A stretch of DNA of 64,000 bases from Trichaptum fuscoviolaceum (lineage: Eukaryota; Basidiomycota; Agaricomycetes; Hymenochaetales; Trichaptaceae): the NCBI GenBank assembly GCA_910574455.1, contig CAJSYZ010000003.1:1922001-1986000 (forward strand), written 5' to 3'. The notes beneath the pieces were generated by a model. It was not told the DNA's origin. It saw nothing but the letters and a program-made list of their open reading frames with translations, and did no database searches. The translations under genes and the position numbers were made by a program. This document shows positions 12,016-24,600 of the stretch, one piece after another (the stretch's first letter is position 1; each line of letters starts with the position of its first letter).

Positions 12016-15000
12016 CGTCCGGAGGTGGGACAATTCTTCTCTAAGTTGTCTTTATGTCATGAAGTATATGAGTTATCCACAGGTTTGGTACACGTGCCAT
12101 GCTATGCGTAGTAGGTACAGCATAAGATTCTCATAACATGTGCTGTTTTGTACTGAGATCCGTTATGTATGTATGTAGCTTGACTTGGTTGACAATCACT
12201 TCGAGGTACACAGCGTGCAGTTGATCTCGTAGTCGGCTCTGCCGGTGACGCTAAGTCTGACATGGACTATTCTGTAGTATAGCTCTTTACAATGAGCTTT
12301 TGCTGTTGCGGTCGACAGTTCAGACGTGTGCATGCGTGAACGTCACTATACGATGGCAAGATTATATTGAATGGATCCAATTATCCGAATGAGGAAAGGG
12401 CGATCATCTTTGAAAGGAATTTCCCGGAAATAAAGTATTTTGCCTAGAGGCTTTTTCTCCGCATGTCAACGCCACAACTGCAATGAGTTTCTTTGAATTT
12501 GTTCTAGAAACTCCATAGTGATCGTTCATGAGTCATCGATACGCTTCGAGCTTTATTGTAGTAGGTATCCTGAGTCGACCACACGACCACAAGGAATCTG
12601 CTCAAATGTCGAAGCATTAATAAGAGTGATCTAGAGAATGACGCACAGCACACTACGCTTTGACAAGCATAACTTATTCTGGGGCTGAAGTTGTCCATCA
12701 TTCTTTTGTTTTCGTATCAAATCATTCCGCGATCCGGCTCATAGAATTTGCTCATTCCCCTGCATGTCCATCGACCCGGTCTTTATTGAGAACAACTTGA
12801 ACTGTTGCTGAACAGACCTCGTGCACGACAGACTGACAAGACGTAAATGTCATTCCGGCGAAAAGTATATCCCAGTGCCTATATACTCACGGCGTTTACG
12901 CTTTCACGTACTAGCAATTTGCACGAACATGGCGGAATGACCTCAAGGCATTCATTCCATGCATCGAATGCTATCAGCATACAGCATATGATCAACACAC
13001 CGTCGTTCGGAGTTCCCATGCGGCGGCTTCCTCTTCGTACACTATCAAGCTTCTCTGGCTTCGTTCTCGGGGAGCCCCTTTGGTCCTACAGAACTAATGT
13101 TAGCTTTTTTTACGAGAGTAATGGTGATTATGGAGGGCAGGCCGGGTACTTTCCGTGCTTGCGCGATGGTTCTTGAATACTGAATATCCAGACCTGCGGT
13201 ACCGCCATGGTGAGCTGATTCATGTGCACCATGTCCCGGGTAAACCCAGTAAAGAAGCCCCCCCTCAGTTCATGAAGGGCCACCTGAACTCCTCCGGAGG
13301 CAAAAGTCAAATCTAATTGACTGAAGTATGGTGCATGGGCGGTCATTCGCGGTCATATTGGGGTCGTGCGTGTTAGTCCGCTGCGTCGGAGAAGTTTACG
13401 CGTTCTCGTCAACGGCCTTGTCTATGGAATGTTGATCTCCCTAACGCAACGCCCATACTACCGCAGCGAGAGGGAAGGGAAGGGGCTTCTCCCATGGACT
13501 CTTGCGGCGTTGAGGTTGCTACTCCACGGCTCGGGGGATGTAAGTCCTGTACTCTGTACGCCTGAGAACGCGGAACACCCTTCGCTATGCTTTAATCGCG
13601 CTGCCTCGGGCACCCATGATCTCAACGGAGCAAGAAAGGACTGAAAGTCAGTCTTCTTCGCCGTAGGCTTCGGCTCGCCTGGCTAGAAGACATGGCTTGT
13701 GGGAGAGCTGAAGAAGCGTGTTCCTAGTAGCGCAGGTCTTCGAGTTGAATCTGGAGAGACTCTCAGCGGATCGGGAAGCAAATGAGACACTGCAAATTAA
13801 TTCAGCAGTCCATAAATTGGCACTGAAGGCTGATCAAGATGAGATTACTGGCATTCTGCGCTCTGCTATTCGGAAATGAATTAATAGATCGCATAGACAG
13901 CCTGCAAAGTATGATGTCCATGAATCGACTCTGTGGTTGCTATGTGCGAAGATCGTTCCAAAAGCGGAAAATCTGGCTGGTGCTTCTTGCTTCTTCTCTT
14001 CAAACCTTGTAAGGTCCTGCAGGCCGTTGAGAAGAGCCAGTACCCTTCAACAGTCCGAAGTGCCTTGCGTCCATCAAGACGATAGGCAAATCCAGTCAGT
14101 TCCAAGCAAACCAAGAGTTAAGACACAGTTGACAGAACCTACGCACCGCATTATGCATAGCTCCAGCCTCCGAACACCAGCGCTGGGAATTGTTCGTGTA
14201 TACATTCATACCGCTCGATGTAAGCATGCATTCCAGCCAATCGTATGCCGTGAACAAGCTCCGCTCAGGAGCACGGGGAATTGCGAACTCGGCCTGTGTT
14301 CTACCATTCGAGAGCTTCATTCAGTGAATGCATTGATGGCGGATGCAGTGATAGTACATTCTGCACGGTAATCTCTAGAATCTCTTTACCGACTCCGGAG
14401 GTCGAGATACTGAAGCAGGTTCGGCACGCAGGACATCGTCCGTACTCCTACTTATCCGGAGGTCACCCTGCTGAAAATCATAATTAAATGCTTGGCTTTA
14501 GTAATGATGAGATCTGATCCGAATATGAATATGATCGGCAACCGGCTTCAGAGAGCGGGACCATTATCTATATGCAATTGCGCAGGGTGGCCCATCTGTA
14601 AAATAGTCGCGATACACCGGCGGACGTTAATTGAGGGTGAATAGTCTCGACATCCATCTAAGATCGATTCTTGGTCGGCGGAGCACGTAAGGTCGGACGA
14701 TGTGCACTCACTATACTCATTAAGCAATAATCAATATACATTGCGGTCCCACTATCTCCAAGATATCTGGCAGGAAATTAATTTTCACAAGATGCATTCA
14801 GTATGATAGAGCATGCAGGGAAGAACTCAACAGGTTAGGAAGGGAACACGCTGGAACATGGACCTCATTCGTCAAAGTAACCTCAGCCTCCGAGTCTGAG
14901 CATTGTAGACGAGCAGATGACATTGACAACGGGCCGGGGCTGCTGGATAGCCGTGCAGATCAATGCTCGTGGATAGCCTTTTGGCGGTAAGGTCGGCGTA

Positions 15001-16128
15001 GCATTTTGCAGGACACCAGTCAAACGGCGGAGACTTGAACAGCGCCAGCGCCAGTCGCCCCAGCAGACTCGGACACGCCCTCCCCTTCACCCCTCCTCTC
15101 GTGGATCGCACTTCCTAAAACACATTCAAACTAAAGTCAAAAGTCAAAGCTCGCTCGTGTTCCTTGACAACACGGGCGCCAGACGTCTCCCCCCCGCACT
15201 CGAAACGGATGTCCCAGCCGCCGACTTGCAGTCAATTAGAAGTGCGAACAAAAACGAGCGCAGAGCACGATGTCGATGGACCGTGAAGCCACACGTGTAA
15301 ACGGGTCGCTCCGCTGCGTGTTTAAGCATTCGCGCCGCTGATGATCAGGACACGCCGTGGACAGGCAAATAGCCAATGCCCAACGTACAGCTGGCACTGG
15401 CACGGATTCGAGGTTATTGCCGGTTGATGCGCTGCAGCGGCGTGTGCTCGAGCCGGGATATTACTCGCGAGTGATATTGAATGACAGGCACTCTGGCAGC
15501 CCTCTTGCCAGGGTGAGCGAAGTGCAGAGAAGAATTATGTGAACCTTTCATTCATACATTGCGCGAGCGGTGTCGTGTCAAAAGTTTATCGTAGACCAAC
15601 AGCGCAACGCATGCACCGGCACATCGTGCACGTCTCGGCTAACGCGTCGCGGTAACCCCAGAAGTACGCCTGGGAATATGCAGCAGTGTCCGGGGTCTGA
15701 ACCCACTCATTGGTGGCCTCAGAAGAGGACTTCGTCACCTACTATTAGTGTACTTCCCAGTCATGCAGATAGTTCTCCCATCCTCCGAAAGCTTCAGAAG
15801 CACGAATATAATTTCTGATGCGCACTGGCAGTAGTGTATGGATCTAAGTTTGCCTCTATGTATGGGCTGATCTAGATAGTAGACGAGAAAAACCTGGGTA
15901 CATGGTAGCTATATCGCGGAATATCTGTAGAGATACATTCACTAGACGAATGGAACACATGGATACGTTTTATTACCGACAAATGCGTGTGATAGAGTAG
16001 AGCATAGGATGAGAAGTGGGGGAACAACTCAAACTCGGCTCAGAAAAAATCAACTGGGCAATCAAAAGAAAAGAGAATAAATGAATAAGAAACTTGACAA
16101 GGGTTGTCGCAAACATATCTCAATGGAA
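12016..16128. other. Gene-poor 4 kb stretch with unrecognised open frames
   Basis: No gene can be supported. Three places look somewhat protein-like: 13128-13346 minus (72 codons, contains FASGGVQVALHELRGG), 13366-13644 plus (92 codons), and 13881-14320 minus, where two overlapping frames (YDWLECMLTSSGMNV.. and GRKALRTVEGYWLFSTAC) could be two exons or a frameshifted relic. I recognise none of them. 14400-16128 holds only short frames. No terminal repeats or transposase motifs were seen. Confidence 0.4.
13881..14320 (-). pseudogene. Possible unrecognised gene fragment or relic
   Basis: Two minus-strand frames overlap by 19 bp (14320-14096 and 14114-13881). The first contains AEFAIPRAPERSLFTAYDW and SEAGAMHNAVRRFC; the second contains AYRLDGRKALRTVEGYW. 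Residue use looks like real protein rather than random translation, and a short intron around 14090-14130 could join them, but no canonical pair of splice sites keeps the frame clearly. I do not recognise the family. A decayed gene or an orphan gene are both possible. Confidence 0.25.
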
Positions 16129-18355
16129 TCAGTACGTGTTTCCTTCGCCTTGGTCTTCAGCAAGGGTCGAAGGATTCGAGGTTGCGGAAGCTTCGGCGAT
16201 GAAGATTCTTTGTGCAGGTGCAAGGGCCGTGTCGACGTACCGCTCGAGACCACCATACAGTGCACCAACGCGCATTGTCGTGAGAAGCTGCATTGAAGCG
16301 GTAGACGAAAATCAGTAATTTAGGACGTAGTGCGCCACAAAGGGACCGGAGAAGTCTATCATGCGGCAACAGAAATAAAGGGTGAGGGGGGATTAGGGAA
16401 CAGGGATAGCGATAGCGATAGCGCGAGAACAGACAAAGAGAAAGGGACCAAGGAAATGGGACGCACATTGTGAGCTGCATGGGAGTGCTCGTAGGTACCG
16501 CCGAAAAAGGCAGTTGTCGCATCGGTGCCAATAGCCTTAGCTAAGAACTCACGGCCGCCAGGATGCTGGTCCATAAATGCCGATACGTCATGGATGAAGC
16601 CGGAGACGAGAACGAGGGGTCGATCCATCGACTCTTTCTTGACTAGAAGCAAGCAGAGTGGTACGCGAGAGCGGAAGAAAGGGAACAGAGAAGTGAAAGC
16701 GGTGATTTCGGCGAAAGAAGCGCGCGAGTGTATGATTGTCGAATTGACGCCGTGAGGCCCAGTCGGAGATTATGGACGAAAGATTATGGACGAAAAGAAC
16801 GAGGTGCAGCATAGAACGTTGGAAACAGGGTCGACTTTAGCGTAAATAAACTAAGAACACCCAATAAAGAGAGTAAATGACTTACACGTATTCCAATCAA
16901 TTATAGGGAGTTCGGTGGACTTCGGCGGCCAGACCAGGCTGTCTTGCACCTGTTTGAGGCGTTTGAGAGACATCGTCAATTCGCCCTTCCGAATTTCATT
17001 GTCCGGAAATACACGTAAGTCGCTTGCAAGGCCCAGGTACGAACACAAGGCAATGAACCACTTCGTCGGGTCGTACTGATACCATTTCACAGCATTGCGA
17101 TAGTCCATCGGGAATTGGTGGTGGAAGTTATGGTATCCTTCTCCCAATGTTAGAATCGCGGTCACAAAGTGGTCGCGAGGTGTCAGTTTGTCATCATACG
17201 TCGTCTCCCCAAGCCAGTGAGCAATTGAATTGACCGAGAACGTGGACTATAAATTGAGGATAGCCAATCCGGCCGAGCGTGAGAAAACAGAGTTCGAGGT
17301 GAGTGACTATGATCGGGAGACGAGAGAAGTTGTTAGACGCACATGGTGCACCAAAGTCAGTCGGAGGAAGCCCGCGATGTAAAAGCCACCGCGCCAATCG
17401 CCCCAAAGAAAGGCCGGAATTGCCCAAGGAACGAGCAGTCCAACAACAAACGCGATGTAGAAATACCATTTGTGCTGCCATTGCACCACTTTGTTTTTGG
17501 CAAGGTCGCGGATATCAGCATTGCCAGGTTTGATTCGGGGTTTTACGAGCATCCAACCGATATGCGTCCAGAATAGACCATGATGGGCACCGTACGGGTC
17601 CAGATCGGTGTCGGTATATCTAACAAATAGAAGAAGCGACAAACATTCGAATCAGAATTAACAAGCGTAAAGAATGTCTTCATAACCGACTGCCCGGCCA
17701 TGGTAAACATCGTCAGACGCCAACTTACCGGTGGTGAGACCTATGCCCGCGAGCCCACCATCGGATGGCGCCTTGCACAGAGCCGGCTCCGGCAATAGCT
17801 AGGAAGTACTGCAGCGGTACAGATGCATTATAACTTCGATGCGACCACAATCGATGATAACCTACACAAAAGAAGCAGCATTAAAGTCGGTGACCTTCAT
17901 TGGATGAGTCTGGGTGAAGTTTATCTCACCAGCAGTAATGCCTGCGATCGTGATCAGGCACCGGGGATGAATATGAAGATAATGAACTCGCACGCAACGT
18001 TTGAGCACTCACCAATCATATTGAAGACATAATACGCGACACTGAATATGACAGTCGGTGTCTGAAGTTTTGTCGTCCAGAGGCCATACAACGCGAGGAT
18101 CGGTGTAAGTACGACTACAGCAAGATTGAACCATCTAATCTCCTTGTAGAAGTTTTGCCACGTGACAGGGGGAAGAGGCGGTATGATAAGAGGCTGCGAA
18201 GCGAAGTTCTGCTGAGATGCGCCTGGTTTGGCCTCAGCTGACTTGGAGAGGCCGGGGCCAGAGACCAAAGCCTGTTCTGCGTTCATGTTGTCAGCTGCGG
18301 GAGAAATATCGGCATCGTCGTGAGCGGCAGCCTGAGCTGCGGGCTTGCGGACCAT
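16129..18355 (-). CDS. OLE1: Delta-9 acyl-CoA desaturase with C-terminal cytochrome b5 domain
   Basis: Integral ER enzyme that inserts the cis-9 double bond into stearoyl/palmitoyl-CoA, using electrons delivered by its own cytochrome b5 tail. Start at 18355 ([16 protein letters not shown]) gives an alanine-rich N-terminus, then [19 protein letters not shown] as first membrane helix. Three histidine boxes are visible: [16 protein letters not shown] near 17850 (LWSHRSYN read clearly), [16 protein letters not shown] near 17720-17640, and [12 protein letters not shown] near 17130. The b5 domain near 16620-16450 has the haem loop HPGGREFL and a second histidine in EHSHAAHN. The stop (after GEGNTY) is at 16129. 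Several short introns interrupt it. All iron ligands and the b5 haem ligands appear present, so it should be active. It is divergent to the cyclopropane synthase across 869 bp. Confidence 0.95.
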
Positions 18356-19224
18356 GGGTCGAACAGTACAGCAAGGAGGCGAGAAAAGCAGAGAGCCTAA
18401 TGCCAGACGCAGCTTTTGGAGTTGAGTACGAGACGCGCATCATCACGGTCATTTTTAAAGCGAAAGATGGTGTGCAGCCGGACTTGCAAAATTTCATGAT
18501 ATCGCGGGAGGAAGAAAGGGTTGAGCAAAGTTGGTTTGAAAGAGACGCGGGGACCTCAGACACTGCGGCTGCTTTCCCAGGCTCATCTGACCCTAAAATA
18601 ATGGAATTAGCCGGCTAAGCGATGTCAGTCAAGGGACAAGCCAAAACGCTCAATAGGCTTTTGTATGTGAATCCGTCAAGCAGTTCTTAGCTAGCGGCGT
18701 GGATGAAGATTCTGTCTCTCAGGATGCATCTATGGAATCTCTAGACTTCGGCAGCACATCTGTCTCACACTCGTCGACACACATGCACACTGTAAAGCTT
18801 GCCCACACCGAACCTGTTGCTACCTCTCTCATGGTCCGAAGCCCGCCACTCGCAAATGACGAGATCTGTCCCACAACCATCCCCTTACTTCCTAGACCCT
18901 GCACAGCAACTTGGTAAATCGTCGCCGGATGCTTCTTCGAGAATAGATCCCGATTGCTGTCAATAATTACTCCGTACTCACACTTTTCGAATTTCGCCTT
19001 GCGACGACGCCATTTCATTTTCTATCAAACGCTTCCTGAATTGGTTCTCTCGCTTGCACTCTTGCATTCGCTCCTACTGCATAAATAGGTCGCTCTGAAG
19101 CTATGTCGACTCCCAACCGTCCAACGTTCCTCCCCCCTTCGAACACAAGCCTCACTAGACACAGCTACTTTGCTCGAGAGCCCCCCTCACCACTCTCGAT
19201 ACTCAGCTTTTATCGCGATCTACC
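18356..19224. promoter_or_regulatory. Shared bidirectional promoter region, desaturase / cyclopropane synthase
   Basis: The two ATGs face away from each other across 869 bp. A TATA-like ATAAATAG at 19081-19088 lies 137 bp before the cyclopropane synthase ATG. C/T-rich stretches on the plus strand (19050-19210) precede that gene, as is common for fungal core promoters. A 99-codon minus frame at 18719-19018 has no recognisable domain and I do not call it a gene. Confidence 0.5.
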
Positions 19225-21649
19225 ATGGGCGTAACAGCTTCCACAGTCGGCCTTGTCTCTCACCCAACCCTTCCGTCACTGTCTGTGTCCATCCCTACAC
19301 CGAGATCTTGGTTTGCGTCTTTTGGTATGTCGTCATTCTCATATCTTTGCTTGAGCCCACTTACACATGACTTCATCGCGCATAGCACGTTCGTCCCTTC
19401 TAAGCGTCCTTGAAAGTGCTATTCAGGTCGGATACCTGACTGTTATCGACACTGACGGCACCTACACGTTCGGCACGAACTCAAAAGGCTGCAATACAGT
19501 CACACTCCGAGTCCTCAACGATGATTTCTGGACACGTGTACTCATGTACGTATCAATGAAATATGTTACAGCGGAGACATGAAGTACTCAAATCATCTTC
19601 TGCACAACAGGTCAGGGGACTTAGGATGTACGCCTTACTACTCCCCTGTAATCGGAGATGAATTTGAATTTAACCTTCATTTCCAATGACTGCAGTCAGC
19701 GAAGCCTACATGATCGGCGATGTGCAAGTCAGCAACCTCAAGGCCGTCATGGATGTAAGCCGCCCATGAATTCATATGGCTTTGTCCTTGTGAAACTGAC
19801 TTCCCATGCTTCCGTTTTTAGCTCTGGTTGGACAACCAATCTGGCATGGCCGGGCTGTCAACAACCTTAAACAAGGTTGCCACTGTTATTTCAGGCTTAT
19901 CGATAGCCATCACCGGCCAGACAAAGCACAGAGCGCGCCTGAATGCAATCGCTAGCTATGATCAATCCAACGAACTTTTCAAGGTACAGACATCGAAGTC
20001 TTATTTCACCTTGGGCGAGGCGCTCATCAGTTGTTTATTTTCCTTCCGATTTCCCAGGCATTCCTGAGCAAAGAGATGATGTATTCTTGCGCGCTCTGGA
20101 GCGATGCCGAAGGTGGCGTGCGCGGTGATCTCGACATCGGCCCGCAGCCTGGAGATTTGGAAGCGGCTCAAATCCGCAAAATCCACCATGTTCTTCGCAA
20201 GGCACGCGTCAAGCCTGGTCACCGTGTCCTTGAGTTCGGCTCTGGATGGGGCGGTTTGGCCATTGAGGTAAGTGCTGCATGGAAGCTGATCGGTGACATT
20301 CTGTTCTGACAACTCCTATCTCTCTTTTTTATTTGTGATCGTTTACCCTTTCTTCCCGGCTCTCTTTGCGTCTTCTTTCTATTCAGGCTGCCCGTTCATT
20401 TGGATGCGAAGTCGACACACTCACGCTGTCGGTACAACAGAAGGCTCTTGCAGAAGAACGTATCAAAGAGGCTGGACTTGAAGGCCGCATCCGTGTTCAT
20501 CTCATGGACTATCGCGAGCTTCCCCCGGACTTCGAGAAGGCATTTGATGCATTCGTGAGCGTTGAGATGATCGAGGTCAGTATAAAGTTATCTATAAACC
20601 CTCCCGGGTCATGCGCCTATATGAACAAAGTTCTGATCCATGCATCTTCTATTTGTGCGAAAATGAAATCAACAGCATGTGGGGCCGAAGGTACTTCGCA
20701 TTTTCTTCGCGCCACTGCGCTCGCTCATTGCCATGACTCTGACAATTTGCTCGTTATCTTTCATAGTATTACAGCACATACTTCCGCCTTGTAGACTGGG
20801 CACTCAAATCCGAAAATGCGGCTGCTGTCGTCACTTCGTCTTCGTTCCCTGAGTCAAGATATTCTGGCTATCAGTGAGTTTCTAATTCAATCACGATGTC
20901 ATCATCCCCCTCCCCCCCCCCCCCCCCCCCCCCAACTCTTTATTTGTCAATTCCACCTCGTAAACCTTATGAACAATCGACTGATTGGATTATGTACATC
21001 CTTTTTTGTTGTGACTTGGAACAGAGCTGAGGACTTTATGCGGCGTTACATGTGGCCCAACTCGTGTCTTCCCAGCGCAACAGCCCTCATTTCGGCTGCG
21101 CAGACTGCATCTCAAGGGCGCTTTACACTCGAAGGTGTTGAAAACCATGCAGCCCGTAAGTCACTTCTCCAGATCGCCGCGCTTCTTTAGAAGGCTGACG
21201 GTACTGTGCTTCTTTCTCGCTTAACAAATTACCCAACCAAACAACCCGACAAACACCTCAACACAAATGCACACCGTCTATCGCCTCTATGGACCCGTCT
21301 TTCCATTGATCGAATTGACTGTCGGAACTATCAGACTATCCCCGCACACTCCGCGAGTGGGGTAGAAGGCTGGAGGCGAACCTCACACAGGAAAAACTTC
21401 TGGACGACTTCCCCGCTCTCAAGAACCGGTCGGAATATGAGGCTTTCAAGCGGAAATGGCAGTATCTATACGCCTATGCTGGAGCCGGCTTTGCGAAAGG
21501 TTACATCACCTGTCACATGTTGACATTCATCCGCGAGGTCAGTGCCCATCATCTAAGTCTCTCCAGATCTGCGTTCGTATACTTACGGACATTACTGTTT
21601 TTCTCTTCCTTTCAATCAGAATGATGCTCCCGAGTCCCCGTGCTACTGA
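19225..21649 (+). CDS. Cyclopropane-fatty-acyl-phospholipid synthase
   Basis: SAM-dependent enzyme that adds a methylene bridge across the cis double bond of phospholipid acyl chains. Start at 19225 (MGVTASTVGLVSHPTLPSL). The N-terminal domain carries SEAYMIGDVQVSNLKAVMD and MAGLSTTLNK. The methyltransferase domain has the SAM loop VLEFGSGWGGLAIEAARSFG (split by an intron), then EMIEHVG (the glutamate and histidine used to bind the catalytic bicarbonate in bacterial enzymes lie in this region), YSGYQAEDFMRRYMWPN, and C-terminal YPRTLREWGRRLEANL and YLYAYAGAGFAKGYI. The stop after PESPCY is at 21649. About ten introns. The order and length (about 450 residues) fit true CFA synthases; it lacks the two membrane helices of fungal sphingolipid C9-methyltransferases, the main alternative. 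No disabling change seen. Confidence 0.92.
20912..20933 (+). repeat. Poly-C tract in an intron of the cyclopropane synthase gene
   Basis: An uninterrupted run of 22 C, preceded by CCCCCT, inside an intron. A second run of 12 C lies at 21749-21760 just after the stop codon. Such runs are prone to length change; the exact length may also be a sequencing artefact. Confidence 0.8.
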
Positions 21650-24600
21650 TTGCATCTTTCCCTCCCATCTATCGCACTGGTTCTCGCACCAGTTATTTCT
21701 CAGTCGGATCTTGGCGTTTTGGTTAATGCGTGATATGACCTCGACGATCCCCCCCCCCCCTTAGAGGCCCCTCGTGGCAAAAATAGATAGATTGACGGAC
21801 GAACGCTACAAGTTCCCAACTTCAATCGACCCTGCACTGGCATGTCTAAATATTCTATCATGTTCTGCTATTTATCTTGCATTTTTGCATCATAGTTCTG
21901 TTCGAATCCTTTCTTTCGTTCATATGCCACGAATATGTCTGTGTTGCAATTGTACTTTGTACTAGGACTCCTTTTTTATTTTCACTATCTAAACATAGAG
22001 GTTCCTTGTCTTACACTTGATCAATTGAAATTCATTTTAAACACTTGCAGTATGCTCCTGATGATCGAAGTGAAGAACTCATACCCCGCAATACCTTGTA
22101 CTTCGGTTTTACGATATATCCTCCACCTTGGAAACTTCCGTAATCACTGTTTGTCTTATCTGAATGTTAAGCGATAGCGAGTGCTGGCTTCTTCTCGTAC
22201 ATCAGCAGGCTTCTAAGAAGTGGTAGACGTGGTGTCGGCTGCGATGTATTTTCCGCAATTTATTCATTAGTAATGCATCTCACATACTATACTGTATATC
22301 CACATGTCCGGGCAAAATACTTCAATTAGACGATCGCAGGCGGCTTGGACTTGGTGGGGCAGAGCATAAGGTACATGTACATATGAAGGGCCCCACACCG
22401 AATGTGGGTACCGATTCTGCAGCCTGATGATTTTCCATGTCTAACTCACCTTTGTGGCTGCATCGTTTTTAGAGAAGGGGTCCGTGGGGTGGCACGATCA
22501 ATTAAGAACACATTAGGATTTAAGCGACTTCAAGCAAGTACATATTTATAATGTCTCTATTTTTCGGTCATTCTGCAGCCTCGGAATTGCTCTTCAGTAC
22601 TCGGATTTAAGGTTATTTTGATGCCCATGTTCTACCCATAGCATATGCGACGGTGATTATCAGAAGGGCGCATAAATCGTTGATGATGGAATCGTTTGTA
22701 CCGGATACTAGAAGCATGTCTTGAGCACTGTTTTTATGTCTAGAGCCGAATCGTGAGAGCTCGCAATGATATATTTAAGTTTCCGAGTGCAGTATCCAAC
22801 TTGTGCGCATGCGACGGACCGCCGCAACCCCCGCATTCCGCGTCTTTACTCCTCCGACCAGTACCAAAACCTCATTGAAGCTTGGCAATTGCCGTGATGA
22901 TAAAAGCCCCTTCGAGGAAATAACGACATGGTGGCTTGATGAGGAGCGCACGGGTTCTCATCGCACATAGAGGGTCCAAGATATCCAAGAGACAATTCAT
23001 CGGTGTTGGGATTCGAGAACGCGCGCGTCGACAGGAGCCATATAATTTGCAGTTTTCTCACAGTCCACTATAAGGTGCGATGTCTCGTAGGTTCCAGAAA
23101 CTTAAGAGCCTAACTGGTAAATCAGCACGTTGTGGGCTTTCTTCATGCCCTTGCGACAGGGAAAAGAGGTTGGCGTGCCTTGGAAATTTTGGGGGACCAT
23201 ATTCTAATATGCACCGAAGAGCTTCCTGTCTTCTATGAACTTGAAATCGAATGAACATACCAAACGGATTTAACGTCCAATTCGGAGTCATTCGTGCTCA
23301 GACAATCCTGTAGAGTCGACGAAGTTAGTTCACACCAAACACTTATCCTGAATCAAGCATGAGCTCCCTCCGCCTAAGGTATGTAACGCAAATTGTGAAA
23401 CTACCCTCATTGAATGCCAATAGGTGGATCGACAAAGTCAGATAGACATGACAGTTACGCCGAGGATTTCAGGTGCTTTGTTTTCTTTTTGGCATGGCCA
23501 GAGACCGGGGAAATGTCCTGCTCGGTTACGGCGTTTGCGATGTGTGTCGTCGTCGCTCGGCCCATAGATCAGTAGCTGAACGTCCTTCTCAGTCATAAGT
23601 TTGGTCAGGGATGGCTCGCAGTTGAGCGTGAGTTCACTTCTTTGAGCATCCGATGCCCCTCGAACCGATGTCGTCAAGCTGTGAGATCTTAGCAGATTCT
23701 CTGTTCTCAAGGTAGAGAATAATACTGTTTGGTTATAGCATCAGAATACGGTCGAGAAAATAGATTGTCGATCAGACGCTGACCTTAGTCAAATCCGCGC
23801 AAAAATAGCTGATGAGTGCTCTGACGAGTTGGCCTTAGCGTGAGATACACTGTGTGAACTACGTTCTGCACCTGTCAAGTTCCACACGCACCACTATCGG
23901 CCACAACGATTGCGAGAGCTGTTCTTCAGGGGTGTATGGGAGGAAGAAACGCAGAAGGTGCACTGAGATACATGCTTCTCCACGGATAGTGGAAATATCA
24001 GAGGTGTCGGGCAATCAGAACGTAACGCACGCGTTTGTTCCCATCCACAAGTCTACTCCATACGGAGTCTACGAGTCCGGAAAGTATACACAAGACGGGT
24101 TCGCACAGAAAGGAAAGCTCCTCCGTGTACTAAGATCTAGGACGTCGATCGTATCTGTAACAACGACAGGCGGAGATTACCAGTCCTGAGTTCCTTCCTG
24201 CAAAATCAATATCTGAGAAAATCTGAGGAAGAAGGCAGATCAGCATGTATGTAGACCTCGCTCGGCCATTACACTAGTCCGAAGAACCCGAAATGAAGTC
24301 GAAAAGAAAGCAAGAGCCGACATCGATCTTGAAAAGTCGTGGGATTCGAGATGAATTTACACATCAATATTTCTCACTTGAGTAGTGTCTGTTGGTAAAT
24401 GTACTCGGAACATCATAGGGCTAGTCTAGGGCCGTACTTAACTGTGTAATGGATTGGAATGAACTCACGACAGGCCCACATCCCAAAGATGAAATTGCAA
24501 CTCGAAGAGTGGTAACTGGAAGTGGAGTCACTGTACCCGACATTTGTTAGAGAGCACGCTGATGCTACACAGCAAATCTGAGATAGCACTCACCTACTGT

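Noticed and set aside
18719..19018. 99-codon minus-strand frame in the lipid-pair promoter
   Set aside because: No domain; lies in C/T-rich promoter DNA directly before the CFA synthase TATA-like element.
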